Assembly: GCA_007922225.1 (NCBI GenBank)
Contig: ML679954.1
Location: 27,570,240 to 27,634,239, forward strand
DNA: 64,000 bases
DNA from: Emydura subglobosa
Lineage: Eukaryota > Chordata > Testudines > Chelidae
Direction: 5' to 3'
This document shows, piece after piece, positions 9,885-22,572 of the stretch (positions within the stretch are counted from its first letter, which is position 1; every line of letters starts with the position of its first letter). The translations under genes were made by a program, and so were the position numbers. A model generated the notes under the pieces. The model did not search any database, had not been told where the DNA came from, and saw nothing but the letters and a program-made list of their open reading frames with translations.

Positions 9885-11784
9885 TGCAGAAAGAGAAGAG
9901 AGGCCTTATTTTATGCTTTTTTTTTTAATGGTAAAAATGTCAGAAGGGAGGGAAGGCTACAAAACAAATATGAAGGTAATGAACAAAGGAAATGGAGGGA
10001 GAGGGGAAGAAACCAAAAAAAGGAGTTGAGAAGACAATAGGAAATGTTGAAAGAAGAATAAGTGTAAAGAAAAGATAAAATTGGTCTATTAATAGGATAG
10101 AAGCTTTTTTAAAACCTGGAATTTCTATTAAGTTGAAAATATATCATGTGTATAATCTCACACAATACTAACCTACTACTTAACTACTACTACTTTAGAG
10201 GAAAAAACCTGACCCACAAAACTTGGTTTACTACCCAAATTAGTTACCATCTGCTATGGATTGTTTCCATGATAAGGTTATAAGCAGGAATACAGTTCAA
10301 AGAAAGGAAATGTGAGTGAGAAGTTTAATCTACATGGCTCAATTTTCAATGCAGCACCAAAATAGGAGACCTAAAATCATGTATCAGTACTGAGATCAGC
10401 ATTTATGTACATAGATGCACATTTTATGCAGTGAATTCTTGAGTGTACAAATACAAGATTTGGGTGTATTGTGAAGGAGCTTAGATTTAGAGTATGTGCA
10501 ACCACCATATGAAAGAAAAAAAGAAACTAAATTGAAAGAGGAGACCAAAAGGAAAGAGTGGGAAATTAAAAAATGAATTTTTTATTTTAAATAGTGCCTT
10601 TCGTATTATACTCTGATTTTTCTCTCCAGGTCTTTGTAAAACTAGTATAGTAAATTTAAACATTCGTACTGTAGTAGATTAATGTGAATAGAATATATAC
10701 TGTAGAATACAAATTTATACCACTAATTTTAGAGTTAAAGAACCAACTAAAGAAATTATTTTATACAAATTAAATTTTGGCCACCAGTACCGCATTGCAC
10801 TAATGGTAGTTTTCCATCATCTAAAGCACAATGGTGATGGCAAACCACCTTATTTCCACGTATCCATAAGTTTGTTCTTCATGGTTTTGAGTTCTAGTTT
10901 AAAACATAAGCACTCTCTCTCTTGCTGTGTCCAGACCCTTTGCCTCTGAGCTTAAGGAAAATGGGGAAAAATACCTCACCTTATGGGCAATATTTTTTCC
11001 AGTGACAAAACTCCCATGACACAATATTGGATTGCTGAATATAAACAATTATACAGAAGGGAAAACTTACCGAACCTTCCCATTTCCAAGAAGACCTGAA
11101 CCTTCCAAAGCAATCTTACACCTCTCTTGTCTCAAGCATTTATCCCTTAAAAATATTGCAAAGCTCTTTTTCCAAAGTTGCAAGATGGAAAGAGACAATC
11201 CAGATATCAGATGAAAGGAAATCAATGAGCAGTTTAACTGAACTGAAATCCTAGATCCAGAAAAGGAGAAAACAAGATTATTTGAAAAGGCAATACTCAA
11301 CTCTCTTGATAAGAAATTTCAGCTCAATAGCTCTGTTCAAACAGGAGGAAGCAGCTTCATATGTTTTGTGGGAAAGCTTCAACAGTATTAAGTATTTACT
11401 TTAAGTATTTACTGATAGGTCATCAAATTTTTCTAACCTTTTAATATGCCAGTTATATATTTTTCAAACACTTCTGAATACTTTCAAACAATATTGCACC
11501 ACAAGAGATGTGAACAGTACAACTGAAATGTCACGTGTACAAAATTTCAATTGTAGTTTAATACTAGTAGCTAAAGGTCTTGAAATTAAACATGTATGTA
11601 TAGTGGAAAGTTATAAGAAGAGTTATTTAGGAAATGAACATTTTGGGGGACTCCTGATTGTTGTAGGACCCAGTTTGTGTCTCTCCCCTTCACTTTTAGC
11701 TTCAGTTCAGAATCTTTTTCCCCCCTCTCTTTCTTCCACTTATCTGTTCTTCCTATCTAGACCCTTCACTCTTATTATTTATCA
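9885..11784. other. Unrecognised AT-rich DNA
   Basis: Purine-rich from 9890 to 10090, then AT-rich. No gene or repeat family recognised. Open frames of 60-98 codons overlap on both strands without motifs. Confidence 0.45.
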
Positions 11785-11975
11785 AGCCCTCCCAGCATAC
11801 AAATAAAGAGACACAAACTCTGCCTCCCCCAATGATAATTTGGTGCAGACACACAAAACAGATAAGACAAAAATAGTGCATGGTGTGTGCAACTGTTCAA
11901 GGAAGCTAGCAGTGACCATTTTTCAAAAGCTTTGTGGAAAAAGCACATTTGGAGGAGGAATTTGAAGGATGTGAT
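11785..11975 (-). mobile_element. Possible worn MIR-like SINE fragment
   Basis: ATACAAATAAAGAGACACAA, ACTCTGCCTCCCCCAATGAT and ACACACAAAACAGATAAGAC resemble the TACAAACACATA / AGAGACAGTCCCTGCCCCAA / TAAATAGACAAGACAGAC portion of the turtle SINE that is well preserved at 39.9 kb. The match is patchy and the call is tentative. Confidence 0.35.
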
Positions 11976-12590
11976 TCAAACTAGGCCTCAAAGGTTAAAT
12001 ATTTTACAGTAGAAATTCACTGTCCCCTCTACCTGAATTTGCTAAACCTCTGCTCCGCTGCCACTGCTACTCATAATCATTGCTCACTTCACTCAGACCA
12101 GTCCCTCTTGCATGGGGCAATCCTTACTTCTAAACCCTGTTCTAAGGGGTACTTCTGTGGGAAGAGAGTCCTGAGAGAACTCACACTCCTTTTTTATTCC
12201 TCCTTCTTTAAATAGAACACAAACAAAAAGGATTTAAAAACCAAAAACAAACGAACAATCTGAGTACAGCAAAGTCCAAGAAGGCAATAAAGAACAATAT
12301 GCCAATCTAAAATGCTGGCTTAGTTTGTGTGACCTTGTCTCACTCAGCTGGTTGGTCCCACCAACTACAGTAGCATGCTACTTAAACAAAAGGAGTCCTT
12401 CTGCTCATCCGATAGAGGCCTGTGATTTTGGTGCTGAAGTTCTCAGATGGGATTCCACTGACAACAATGGTGTCTGTATGTACGCAGCCACAATTCATTA
12501 CACCAGCACACCCAAACTTGATTTAAATATTCTCTTTCAGCCTTGATTTGACAGATCTGATACTGGACTTAAAATCTGAATCCTGGTCAT
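11976..12590. other. No recognisable feature
   Basis: Mixed-composition DNA, nothing recognised on either strand. Confidence 0.45.
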
Positions 12591-12591
12591 T

Positions 12592-12990
12592 TCTAGCCTA
12601 GGTTGTCAGGATCCTGACAAGGGCAATCAGAGCAGGATCGACCTGAGGCGGAGAGTACCAGATGAGTTTGTAGTCAAATTCCAGTCCAGGGTTAATACCA
12701 AGGATCAGGATCCAGAGCAGGATGAGAGGTTCGAATCCAGTCAAGATTGAAACCAGGAGGTCAAGAGCAGGAATGGTCATGGCAGCTACAGGAAATCCGC
12801 ATTTGTCGCCTGGCCGCTTCCCGGATTTCCCCTAGGGTTTATACAGAAGGAGGGAAGCCAATCAAGAGACATGAGGCTGCTGCCTGTCTTGAGGTGTGAC
12901 TTCCCACGGTCTGTGTCCACAGCGGGTCATGGGAATGGATCACAAACTGGTTACAGCTGCCAGTGGGGGAGCATGAAAGTGTTTGCTAAC
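12592..12990 (-). mobile_element. LTR-like block, minus strand
   Basis: A G+C-richer block with retroelement LTR character. The left part repeats the word AGGATC/GATCAGGATCC several times (12609-12725), as seen in turtle gypsy-type long terminal repeats. On the minus strand a TATAAA box lies at 12838-12843 with an ATTGG (inverted CCAAT) at 12858-12862 upstream of it. No polymerase genes adjoin it, so if this is an LTR it is solo or truncated. Boundaries and family are uncertain. Confidence 0.45.
12838..12862 (-). promoter_or_regulatory. Putative LTR promoter (TATA box, inverted CCAAT)
   Basis: Read on the minus strand: ATTGG, then about 14 bases later TATAAA in the context CTGTATAAACCCTAGGGG. 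The arrangement suits a retroelement promoter directing transcription leftwards. Activity cannot be judged from sequence. Confidence 0.35.
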
Positions 12991-15180
12991 TGTCAGTTCT
13001 GAAGACCTGGGTTCAAGATCTGCTGGGCCTTACATTAGGTGCAGATTTTAAGTATATTAGAGACAGCCTCTTTTTCTAATGACACCGTACCATATGAATC
13101 AATAAGAGCAAAATTGTCCCTCTGTACAAGTATGGTAGTCCATCAATTCTAATACACATGCTCTAATCTTAGTTCTTTCAGCAATACTAATGTAATTGAA
13201 AAATTTTCTATCAGCAAGCCTAAAAGCATCAAATTGACATTAAACTAATTAATCACTATCAAAGTGATTTGTGCCCTTTTCATTCACCTTACTCAGCCGA
13301 TCAGATTCATTTAGCTCATTGTGAATATCAGCTCACAAAGCTATCTCATACCAGCCTCATAAAGCATTTGTACAATGTGAACTCAGCAATCTAACTTTCT
13401 AAATGTAAACACTATTTTTCTGATAAAAACTGATCCCCTCTTCTAGTTTTCTTCTGTCTTGTTCATGATATGACAAGAGTTTTATTAGAGAACTTTTCAG
13501 TAGAATTACTTCTGCTATCAGTTGAAATAGCTCCAGAATCAAAGGGTCTTTTTCCTGTAATTTTTATATAAAGTATCTATGATGTGTAAATATGCAATGT
13601 AAAGTGACGCTTTTTCTATTTAAATAAATGTTTCTGATGCCATTACTTCCAATTCTTCTGACATAAAACACAGGATTAACAATCTTAAATTCTGTGTTCC
13701 TTAAAAGAGTTGTAGCTATGCTTTGTATTTTCACCAGTCAAATTCAGTTAAACTATTTCTATATTTTCAGTTAGAGGTTTTGCTCTAGACTATGTCTTAT
13801 TTGTCACTCAGGATTAACAGTGGTTAACACTCTATAATAATGAAAAGATAGATTGCTGTTAAAACTAGTACTTCACTTCAGTGATCACTACCTTACACTG
13901 GACACAATAAAAACTGCTCTATGTTTACTTGTTATGCCAAAAGATGTTGTGCTGTAAGGTATTTTGTAATATCATATATTTGGACACATGGATGACAAAT
14001 ATCAGTTTCACTCATCATGACATTTGACAGATATTAGTCATGTCACTTAATGCACTGCTGAAAGGCACTAATACTCCAGTGATGCACATAGTGCCAGTAT
14101 CTGAATAGAGCAGAATAAAGCATTTCATGTTGGACAACATTTGCCTAAGCCTTTCTTGGATAGTAGTGCAAAAACCTCACGATTCAAGATAATATATTGG
14201 TGTGCTTTTAATATGTGTTATGTGATTGTAGTGACTACCCCAAACTCAGCAAAATTGCCATAGTAAAACTTTATAAGTTTCTACAACCCTTTATATTCAT
14301 GGGATTATAATTCAGTTATAAAAATTCACTCCAAGCTAAAAAATCTTAGCATTAAATATCTACCTTTACAGGTAAACCTTTTCCTATTTTAAAAATCAGA
14401 TTCCTTGTACTACAAAAGCCATGGACATGTCCCTAAAGAAAATCCACAAATATGAACTAGTGTACTGCCAGCTGGGTTCTTTTGCATGCCTTTAATGTTG
14501 AAGCAAATCATTTTCTTAAAAATGAAAATTTGCAGTATCTTAATTTGTAAAACTAATTAATATTACAGATAGTAATGGGAAAATTTGACCTGTATAGATG
14601 CCAATAATTATCTGATCTACTCAAATACCCTCATCTAAGAGATACCATCAGCTGAATAGTCATGTTAGGATCATGTCTAATTATGTTCGAATATTTTTAA
14701 ACAATGTTAGTATCAGCAACATTTAGCAAAATGGCAACTCTGATTTAATATTTATAAGGATTATTGATACAGAAATATAGTTCCTGATCTTGTGAGATCA
14801 GGTTTATTGTGAAATACTGAGTGTCCTAAATTCCCAAGAAAGGCACTGAAGGCACTCAGCACCTCATAAGAAACTAAAGGCAAGTTCAAGGGTCCACCCA
14901 CATGGAATGGATTGGTCTATAATATAACATAGTGGAACAGAACCGTCATCAACAGCTACTATACTAGATTAGAGTGTTTTCCCCCCATGCATATTTGCCC
15001 TACAGCATTTTAAGTATTTGAATGTTTACAGAAAGCAAACAGGAACACAGAGTCAATTCAACTTTCAAACATATATTCACAGAAAACTTTCCACTTTACA
15101 ATTTGCTCTTAATGCATACAACATACAAGAAACAAAATTATTTGATTGCTACTGTAGGCTTTGAAGAAGCTCTTACAGTC
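12991..15180. other. Unrecognised AT-rich DNA, low in repeats
   Basis: No repeat family or open frame of note over about 2.2 kb. The absence of recognisable repeats is itself notable in this repeat-rich window. Confidence 0.45.
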
Positions 15181-15299
15181 TAAGGCCACAATCTACACAC
15201 ATGCTTAACTTTACTACTCTGAGTAGTCCCTCTCAATGGGGCTGCTCAAAGTAGGACAGTTAAGCATGTGCATAAGTGTTGGCAGGATCAGAGCCTAAT
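15181..15299. mobile_element. Palindromic MITE of the AAGCATGTG family
   Basis: The left arm CACATGCTTAACTTTACTAC and the right arm GGACAGTTAAGCATGTGCA fold together around a TAGTCCCTCTCAATGGGGCT centre. Outer ends TAAGGCCACAATCTACACAC and GGCAGGATCAGAGCCTAA are also inverted relatives. This is the most complete copy of the family in the window. Nonautonomous, with no coding capacity. Confidence 0.75.
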
Positions 15300-16319
15300 T
15301 TGTGATTTATATGTATATTAAAGAGTCCATTCATACCTGCTTACACACAACCATCATGGCTGAAGAGTTTGAGCTATTTTCTGAACCCAGTTCAATATTC
15401 TAATTATCATTATATTTTTGTTTGTAATTCAATACAGGTAAAGGGTCAACAAAAACAATATAAATATTAATTAAAAACAAATTTAAATGTACACATTTTC
15501 CAGTATAAAAAACATCTCTATACATACAGAAGAAATGGAAATACATTGTAAAATGTGATTTTATTTTCACATATATTAATATTCCACCAGTTTAAAAAAA
15601 AAGAAAAATGTTGTTATATGCTGCTTATATTTTGCTTCATTTCACATTTTTGAGAAAAAGCAGAGAAAGATTCTTTCCTGTAGTATGGAGGAAAATGTCC
15701 AAATAGTGAAGAGCCAATTAAAATAATAGGACCATTCATTTCAGTGGAATTTTGTGAGAGAAATGCTAACCCTTGGGAGAATGTTCTCAAGTTCATTTAC
15801 AGTATATGCCTCCTATACTGTGAAAACTTTAGCTCTTGTATTATAATGGTATTACTACCAAGACAAGTATATATCTTACAAGCAGATGACTATGGGGTTG
15901 TGAGAAGATGATAATGGTTCTTTATCCATAATACATTCATCTCAAGATACAGGGAGCATAAAACATATGCACGTGTAAATGGTTTTCCCTCTCCCCTCCC
16001 AGTTCTTTTAGAAATATACACACAAGAAAACATCTATGTTCTGAAAGATCTTAAGTGTGGTGAGTTAATAAGGAGCTATGCAAGGGCATAAAAAAGGGAA
16101 AGACATTTGCTTCTCAAAAGTAAATGAAGTGAAAGTCGCATGTATAAATATTCCAGCTCCAAAATTGCTGGATACACATATATGAGCTCCATAAAAGATA
16201 GCTAAGTGTGCCCTTTTCTCCACCTACCAAGAAAAATGACAGGTCCCATTTATTTCAAAGTGAGCTTTAATTATTATTAGTGTAAGAGTGCAAATGAGTC
16301 AGAGCTGTTTTCTTTTAAA
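15300..16319. other. No recognisable feature
   Basis: AT-rich sequence; nothing recognised on either strand. Confidence 0.5.
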
Positions 16320-16690
16320 CTTCACTGGCCTAGATCATGGGTTTGCCCCAAGCACTGCATTAAGAGCAGCACATTCAAGCTGCTCCAAGGGCAGTTCAGC
16401 AGAGGGAGATTGTGTCTCTGCTCTTCTAGGTAGGGAGAACACTGGGGCTGGTCTATAGCCAGAGCAGGAGTCACTCCCTGCAGTGGTGATATAGTTGCAT
16501 CACTGGGCACACTGGGGAGGCAGAGCCACATGCATCGGGAGAGTACTGAGTGACTCTGCTGAACCTGCCTCTGCTTCAGCACTGTGACCAGTACTGTAGA
16601 TACCCAGGACAGAGGCACCAAGGGGTACCCCGTGCCCCCACACTGCCACGTAGTCCAGACTATGATACAGCCCATTGTGTTTTATGGGCA
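16320..16690. other. G+C-rich block of unknown origin
   Basis: A locally G+C-rich stretch in AT-rich DNA, with overlapping open frames on both strands (117 and 126 codons on the minus strand, 81 on the plus). None shows a domain, and frames open on both strands point to composition. It is probably an unrecognised repeat; I cannot name the family. Confidence 0.4.
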
Positions 16691-19300
16691 AAAGAAGTTC
16701 ATGTTGAGCTTTTGGAGAACGTTTGGAAGAAAGGAGCTGAAGTTTATAGTGATAGACTAGATTCTCAGATATATAGGCACAAAAGTAACATGTAGGGTAA
16801 ATGAAACACCAGCAAGAGGCCTCTACTGAGCACGTGCACACATTTTTGCCAGCAGTGGTAGATTCTCTCAGTCTCCCCACTTGATAAGTGAGAGGAGCTG
16901 GAACAACAAAGGCAGAGGACTGACTGCCAGGGTGAATTCAGCTAGGATTAAATCTCAGAGTGAGCCTCTTGAACATTCTGGCTGCTTTTACAAGACCTTG
17001 ATTCCCTACTGAGACTCAGTTATATTGGTTAAGACCCTCATCATTCCTCATAGTTCCAATGAGGGACCAGCCAAGGGGAAGATAAAGGTGACCCAAGCAC
17101 ACTGACCTGGGCCAGCTTGCAGCTGGGATACGTTTCATGCCTGAAACTCAATGAGAATGCATGGTGGGATTCTGGTCAGAATTTTGGTGCATGTGTACAG
17201 GGTGAAGACTAAAATTGTTAGATCATCCAAAGTCTCCTTTGTCCTTTGAACAAGATGCATTAACTCATTTAAATGGATTCATTATATGAGTTTTGATTTC
17301 AAGTAAAAGAAAAGATCTCAAACATTATACTTGTAATAATAAAGGACCTTCCACTTTTAAGAATAATCCTATTATCTAGGAAAATAAACTTTAGAGAAAA
17401 AATCCTTTGGATTGATGACTGACTATATAATTCTGCTTAAGATATCCATTTTTAGGATCTTACAACTTCAGTATCAAATGGTCAGTAAAATGTGGCACTC
17501 TGTATAATACAATTAAATCATATTTTGAGTACTGTAAATTTCCCTGAAAACCTGACTGCATTTTGTTTTGTTTTTAGAAGCAAAGATAAGATTGTCTAGC
17601 CAAGCCATTAATTGGTAAAGATTTCTTTTCTGACTAGTATTTTCATTTAATATGAACACATGAATATCCCCACCAAGCCATGAGGATAAATATAATGTAA
17701 AGACTTGGAAGGACTGAATCCCCAAAGAAATGAGCTAAATAATTCCAAATCATGGACTCAGTTTCACAGCACCAGTTGAAATGTCAAAACTACGTTCATC
17801 TAATTCAGGTTGGAAACATGAATGATGTGATAACTAATTTCATAAAGAGCAGATAGGGACAGACCTGTAGGAAAAAGTTGGCCTCTCAATACTTTTTTCC
17901 CCACAATACAGCACTTGTAAGCCCAGAACTAAAACTTACACATCTTGTATATTCAATTGACTCCATAAGATTTTCATCTAAATTCAAAACATAAACTATG
18001 TTTAGATATATCTGAACATTTTTATTGCATTTAGTTATGAGACATGAATTCTTATTGATAGAATCTGGGGCACATGACATTGCTAGATCATTCCAAACAA
18101 GTTAATTCTGAAATGGGCTTGAATCAATAACACAAAAGAGGCATTACAGCCAATTTTTATGGTAGTCATGGATGTATAAAATAAAATCAAGACAGTCAGA
18201 ATGAAAGCTCCCTGCATCACAAATATAATTTGCAACCTACTGTAGACACAAAGAGGAAATAGATAGGTAGGTAAAAGATAGATAAAAACAAATGAAAGAT
18301 ATGTAGGACTACAGAAACTGGCAATACAGAAAGAATACAGAGTAATTGGCAGCCGATACAGTGAGGGAAAGTGACCAAGCATGCCAAATAAGTAATTCAC
18401 AGATAAATAGAATGCTTTCCTTTCATTTGGGCTTTTTGAACTGTTGTGGGAAGGCTCTCTTTATTCTGTAACACATAGATAGATGGGGGTTGTATGTACA
18501 AATAAGTCTGTCAGTGAAATGCTTTGCTTTTAATGAAAATGGATTTTTAATGATGAAAAAAGCTATATTTCATTCTGACTTACTCCATTTCCAGAATATC
18601 AGCAGGAAGTAGTACAGCAAATGCATTTACTTTCCATGTCCTTCACTAACTCCACAACGATGAGGTGTGCAAGTATTGGAAGAAATAGCGTTACCATTAT
18701 ACTGCAGGGAAATAGAAAAATTCAAGTCTTTTTATTGTTTTTATTGATCTTGAAGGGCTATATGACACTGCTGCATGTTTCCTGACAATAGAGCCCTACA
18801 TACATTACCTTGGACTCCATCTGCATAAATAAGCGCTAAAGCACCAAGATGTGCCTTTCTGTTGTTCTCTTCCTCAAGGACATTTGTTCAAAGTATGCTG
18901 TTCCTCCCATTCCCCAAAGCAGACATTGTATTGAAGTGCTTTGAATGAACCTCTAAGCACACAAATACCAGAGGATTTATTCCACAAATGTAGAAAAGTC
19001 AGAAGGGGAAAAGACTGACAATAACATGTATCCTTGCTATCTAGCGACAAAGAATTCTCCCTTCCAATGTCACAGTTCCTGTACTGGTGTGGAATAAAAA
19101 AATTAGTCATTCTTAAAAGTACACGTGTGAAGAGGCATATTAGCCTAGCCATTAACCTGTGGGGTAGCATAAATGGGCATTTTTCCATTTGTAACATTAG
19201 GTATGTACTAATTTTAGGCCATTTGACAGTTATATTTATCTCTAACACTATCCATTGAACAAAGGGCCATTCCTCCCAAACCTCTGCCCCTCCTCCTATC
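16691..19300. other. Unrecognised AT-rich DNA
   Basis: No gene or named repeat. A few GATA-like words (GATAGATAGGTAGGTAAAAGA-type) occur near 18257-18282. A 151-codon minus-strand frame from 19329 down to 18874 begins in the CA/GT repeat and shows no domain. Confidence 0.45.
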
Positions 19301-19331
19301 CCCCCACACCACCACACACACACACACACTT
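19301..19331. repeat. (CA)n microsatellite
   Basis: CACCACACACACACACACAC: about ten CA units after a C-rich stretch. It may be length-variable between individuals. Confidence 0.85.
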
Positions 19332-21738
19332 ACTCTCTTCTGGAATTATTTGCTTTAAGGTAGTCCCGTGCGTTGACACACTATATAATTTGATTGCCAT
19401 AAAGCAGGACAGCATTGCAATTGGTCTTGGGCCATGAAATTCACTTCACTTTCAATATTTCTATGGTATGTTTTGTGCTCCTTAGTTCAAGGAGGCACAA
19501 TTTATTTTCTATGTGGCAATTATTTTTTACTTTTCCTTCCAAATATTAAAATCTATGAGCATGGGAGCAGAAGGACTCAAAGTACAATTAAGAAGTATAA
19601 AGTGTGCAGGTGTAGGTGAATGGGTAATGAACAGAGAAATCTGATGTTCACATAACACTAATCTAATGTAATTCATGTTTACACAAAGAGCAGCACAGAA
19701 ACAGAATCAGAACCCACAATCGTCTCTAAAACATCTGTTTTCCTGTCAGCCACTCCCAAACTCATGTCTTTTCTGTTCTGCCTTATGTTTATTTGGCAGA
19801 GCCTACCAATCAATATTTACCATGCATCTCTCTATTCTTTCAAATCACGTCTAAAACCTCACCTATTTGATGACACCTATGTGAGGTTCTGACACCTGGT
19901 ACTAGAGGGAAAGTAAACTATTTAAAATCCTAACTAAATGTATCAGACCAGAATCGCAGAGAAAAATGTTGCTAAAATTAATCACATAGAGTGTCAAGAA
20001 TTAGCTAGCTCAGGACAAAGGTACAGAACAAGCACATGGGGGGTAACTCAAACGTCTGTACTGGACTTAAACATGTAGGACAGATAAAAATGGTACGTAA
20101 CTTGGGAATGTGACTGCACATGCTGTAGTAGGTGCAGAAAGGAAAGGAGCATGCATGCCAGTCAACTGAGAAGCTTCTGAAAGTTGTGTGTGGTCATAAA
20201 AAGTGTTAAGTACAGGTGCTAGACAACTGATTGCAACCTTCTCAGTTCTCTTCAGGAAGGAGAGAGATGTTTGCTCTCCTGGGTCCTGAATGTTGTTTTT
20301 AAGCGAAGCAGGCAGGGCTATAATTCTAGAGGACAGACAGAAAGCATCAGGAAGAACCTGGTCACAATAGAACATACTGCATGCTGATTCCCAAATCTGA
20401 TTGAACCACAATATCCTTCCATCCTGGATATGCCACACTTACTTCAAAGACTGACGCATTTTACAGTGAATGACGCAGTATCTGTGACAAGAACCCATAT
20501 TCTGCGAGTGAGGCTGATCAGAGAAATGGAGTTTCAATTTAGTAGGAGCAGTTCAGTTATGAAAAACAGCAGTTTAGGAGTGAGACTAATGCTCTGCAAC
20601 AGAGCAAGTGCAGAACTTTTTTTTGTAGAAGGATGTTGGGACAGGCAGCGGCAGAAGGTAACCTTTGATGAGGTTTTGTGTGAACTTTCTGTACCATTTT
20701 AGATACATCCATAGTGTCAATATTTGTGAATAAGGTCCAGATTGCGTAGCCCACCAAACTGAATCTTAGCATTGAGTGAATCCTGCAGTTGCACCCTTCA
20801 TTTAATAATTGTATTTTCACATCTAGGACAGAATGTGTAACTTTAAATACAATTTTAATGTATTCTTTTCAAGTACCTTATTTAAATTGCAGCAATTCTC
20901 TAAAGCAAATATCTCCTGCCCTGGGACCATATTTGTTAATTCCCCATTAAAATGCATCCTTTCCTCACTAACATGCCACTTTAATGGTCATGCCCACTTA
21001 TAAAATCACTATTAAATATTGATCAAAAACATAATTGTATCATACACAGAAGCACTGGGTTAATTGCAGATCCAGAGAGTGGATACAAACTGTATGTGTT
21101 TTAAACATATTTCAGTGGTTTTCAATGCTAATTATATAATGATTATTCAGTATAAATTTAAACTTTATGGTCACTTGAATTAAACAGCATTTAAATTTGA
21201 GAGATCCATCATACAAGTTAAAGAACAGAAACAGTCAGTTGACAGGGACAGTACTTTGTTCTTAATACACCTAATATCTATCATAAGCATAGATGCATCA
21301 TTTAACACACTTTAACAGGGCTGACAAAATCATTTTGGGATATGGAAACATCAGTATGTTGCCTTGCCTTTTCTCACATTCCTCTTCTTTTACCCCCTTG
21401 TTCTCTCTTTTACTTTGCCCACCTATCCCACTCCTTTTACCCTCTCTTCTCCTCAAATACTCACTGCTCGTAATGCCAACAGTGATGTTTAACTGTGACA
21501 GGCGAAGATAAATCATACTGCACTGTTTCTGATCCGACTGGATCAGAGTGCAGGCATTTCTGGCATGAACACTTGCCTGCATGAATTGAAATGAATACAA
21601 TCAGTGCAAAATCTAGTCAGTCTTTAAGTAGTTTCAGATATTAAATCCACTCATTTTTATGATTTTTACAATCACATTTGCCTATTTTTTAAAACATGTT
21701 TCTCATTCTTCTGTTGCTGTGTGAAAGATGACTGACTA
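19332..21738. other. Unrecognised AT-rich DNA
   Basis: No gene found. Around 19810-19890, TTTCAAATCACGTCTAAAAC and CTCACCTATTTGATGACACC faintly recall the last codons and tail of an L2/L3-type LINE, too short to call. A pyrimidine-rich stretch lies at 21360-21450. Confidence 0.4.
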
Positions 21739-21878
21739 TATACCCATAGGGTGAGCAGAGAGCAAGTGTGAAAAATCAGGACAGCAGGTGGTGGGTAATA
21801 GGTGCCTACATAAGAAAAAGCCCTGAATATTGGGACTGCCCCTATAAAATCAGGACATCTGGTCACCGGATATACCCA
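21739..21878. mobile_element. hAT-type MITE with 8-bp target duplication, copy 1
   Basis: The element (21747-21870, 124 bp) begins TAGGGTGAGCAG and ends GGACATCTGGTCACCGGA; intact family members have TAGGGTGACCAGAT and ATCTGGTCACCCTA as inverted ends. It is bracketed by a perfect 8-bp direct repeat, TATACCCA, at 21739-21746 and 21871-21878. An 8-bp duplication is the signature of hAT transposases. A second copy with the same interior (GTGAAAAATCAGGACAG and CTATAAAAT.GGGACATCTG) lies at 47.4 kb. Nonautonomous. Confidence 0.9.
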
Positions 21879-22127
21879 CCACTGTAAAATGCATAAAGTA
21901 AACTGGAAAAAATATTTTTCTTCTCTAACCTTTCACTTGTATTCCTCTTAGGCATTACTTGAACTGCATTGGGTTGAAGCTATTCAGACAATGTTATTTA
22001 AGTTTATCGTTGATTTTAAAATTCTGTTGACGTAAATACTTGCGCAAACAATCTTGAAATTCACTTCTTGAAAGCGGTTGCCCAGTAAACATTGGCTGCA
22101 TAAAAGTTTATGCAAAGTAAAGACAAA

Positions 22128-22243
22128 GGTCTGAATTCTCAGTTAATGCACAGGTAGGGTAAAGGGCCTTAAAAGGAACAGAAATTACACTTATGCTGCC
22201 AGAGCAGTATAAAGGGGTCTTCATAACTGAGAATTCAGGCCCA
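22128..22243. mobile_element. Palindromic MITE with GAATTCTCAGTT arms
   Basis: GGTCTGAATTCTCAGTTAAT at the left and ATAACTGAGAATTCAGGCCC at the right are inverted copies (12 of 12 for GAATTCTCAGTT). The interior carries a second weak inverted pair around AAAGGGCC and AAAGGGGTC. About 116 bp, no coding content. Confidence 0.75.
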
Positions 22244-22412
22244 AAAGGTGCACAAGCACAACCAAAGAAAATTCTTAATTAAATCTGAACATGGGGTGAC
22301 TTGTGCCATTAGCAACACACTGAACAGTCCAGTCCCACATTGCTACCATGGTTAATGTTCTAAAATTCATTGAACAGTCATCATGAAGGAGGTATAAAAG
22401 TGATGCCTTACC

Positions 22413-22542
22413 CAGTGGTTCTCAACATTTTTTCATTTGCGGACCCCTAAAAATTTTCAAATGGAAGTGTGGACCCCTTTGGATATCTTAGACATAGTCT
22501 GCTGACCCCTGATGTCTACAGACCATAGGTGGAAAATCACAG
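22413..22542. mobile_element. hAT-type MITE (CAGTGGTTCTCAAC ends)
   Basis: The left end CAGTGGTTCTCAACATTTTT matches a very common vertebrate hAT-type end, and the right end GTGGAAAATCACAG is its worn inverted copy. The interior has the family's repeated GGACCCC words (GCGGACCCCTAAAAATTTTC, GTGGACCCCTTTGGATATCT, CATAGTCTGCTGACCCCTG). I found no clear target duplication. Confidence 0.75.
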
Positions 22543-22572
22543 TTCTATGATAACGACAATCTTTCACATACC

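Noticed and set aside
16322..16880. 117- and 126-codon minus-strand frames as possible exons
   Set aside because: They overlap each other in different frames and a plus-strand frame in the same G+C-rich block. No domain or convincing splice sites were seen.
18874..19329. 151-codon minus-strand open frame
   Set aside because: Its N-terminus is encoded by the CA/GT microsatellite and the rest has no motif; most likely chance.
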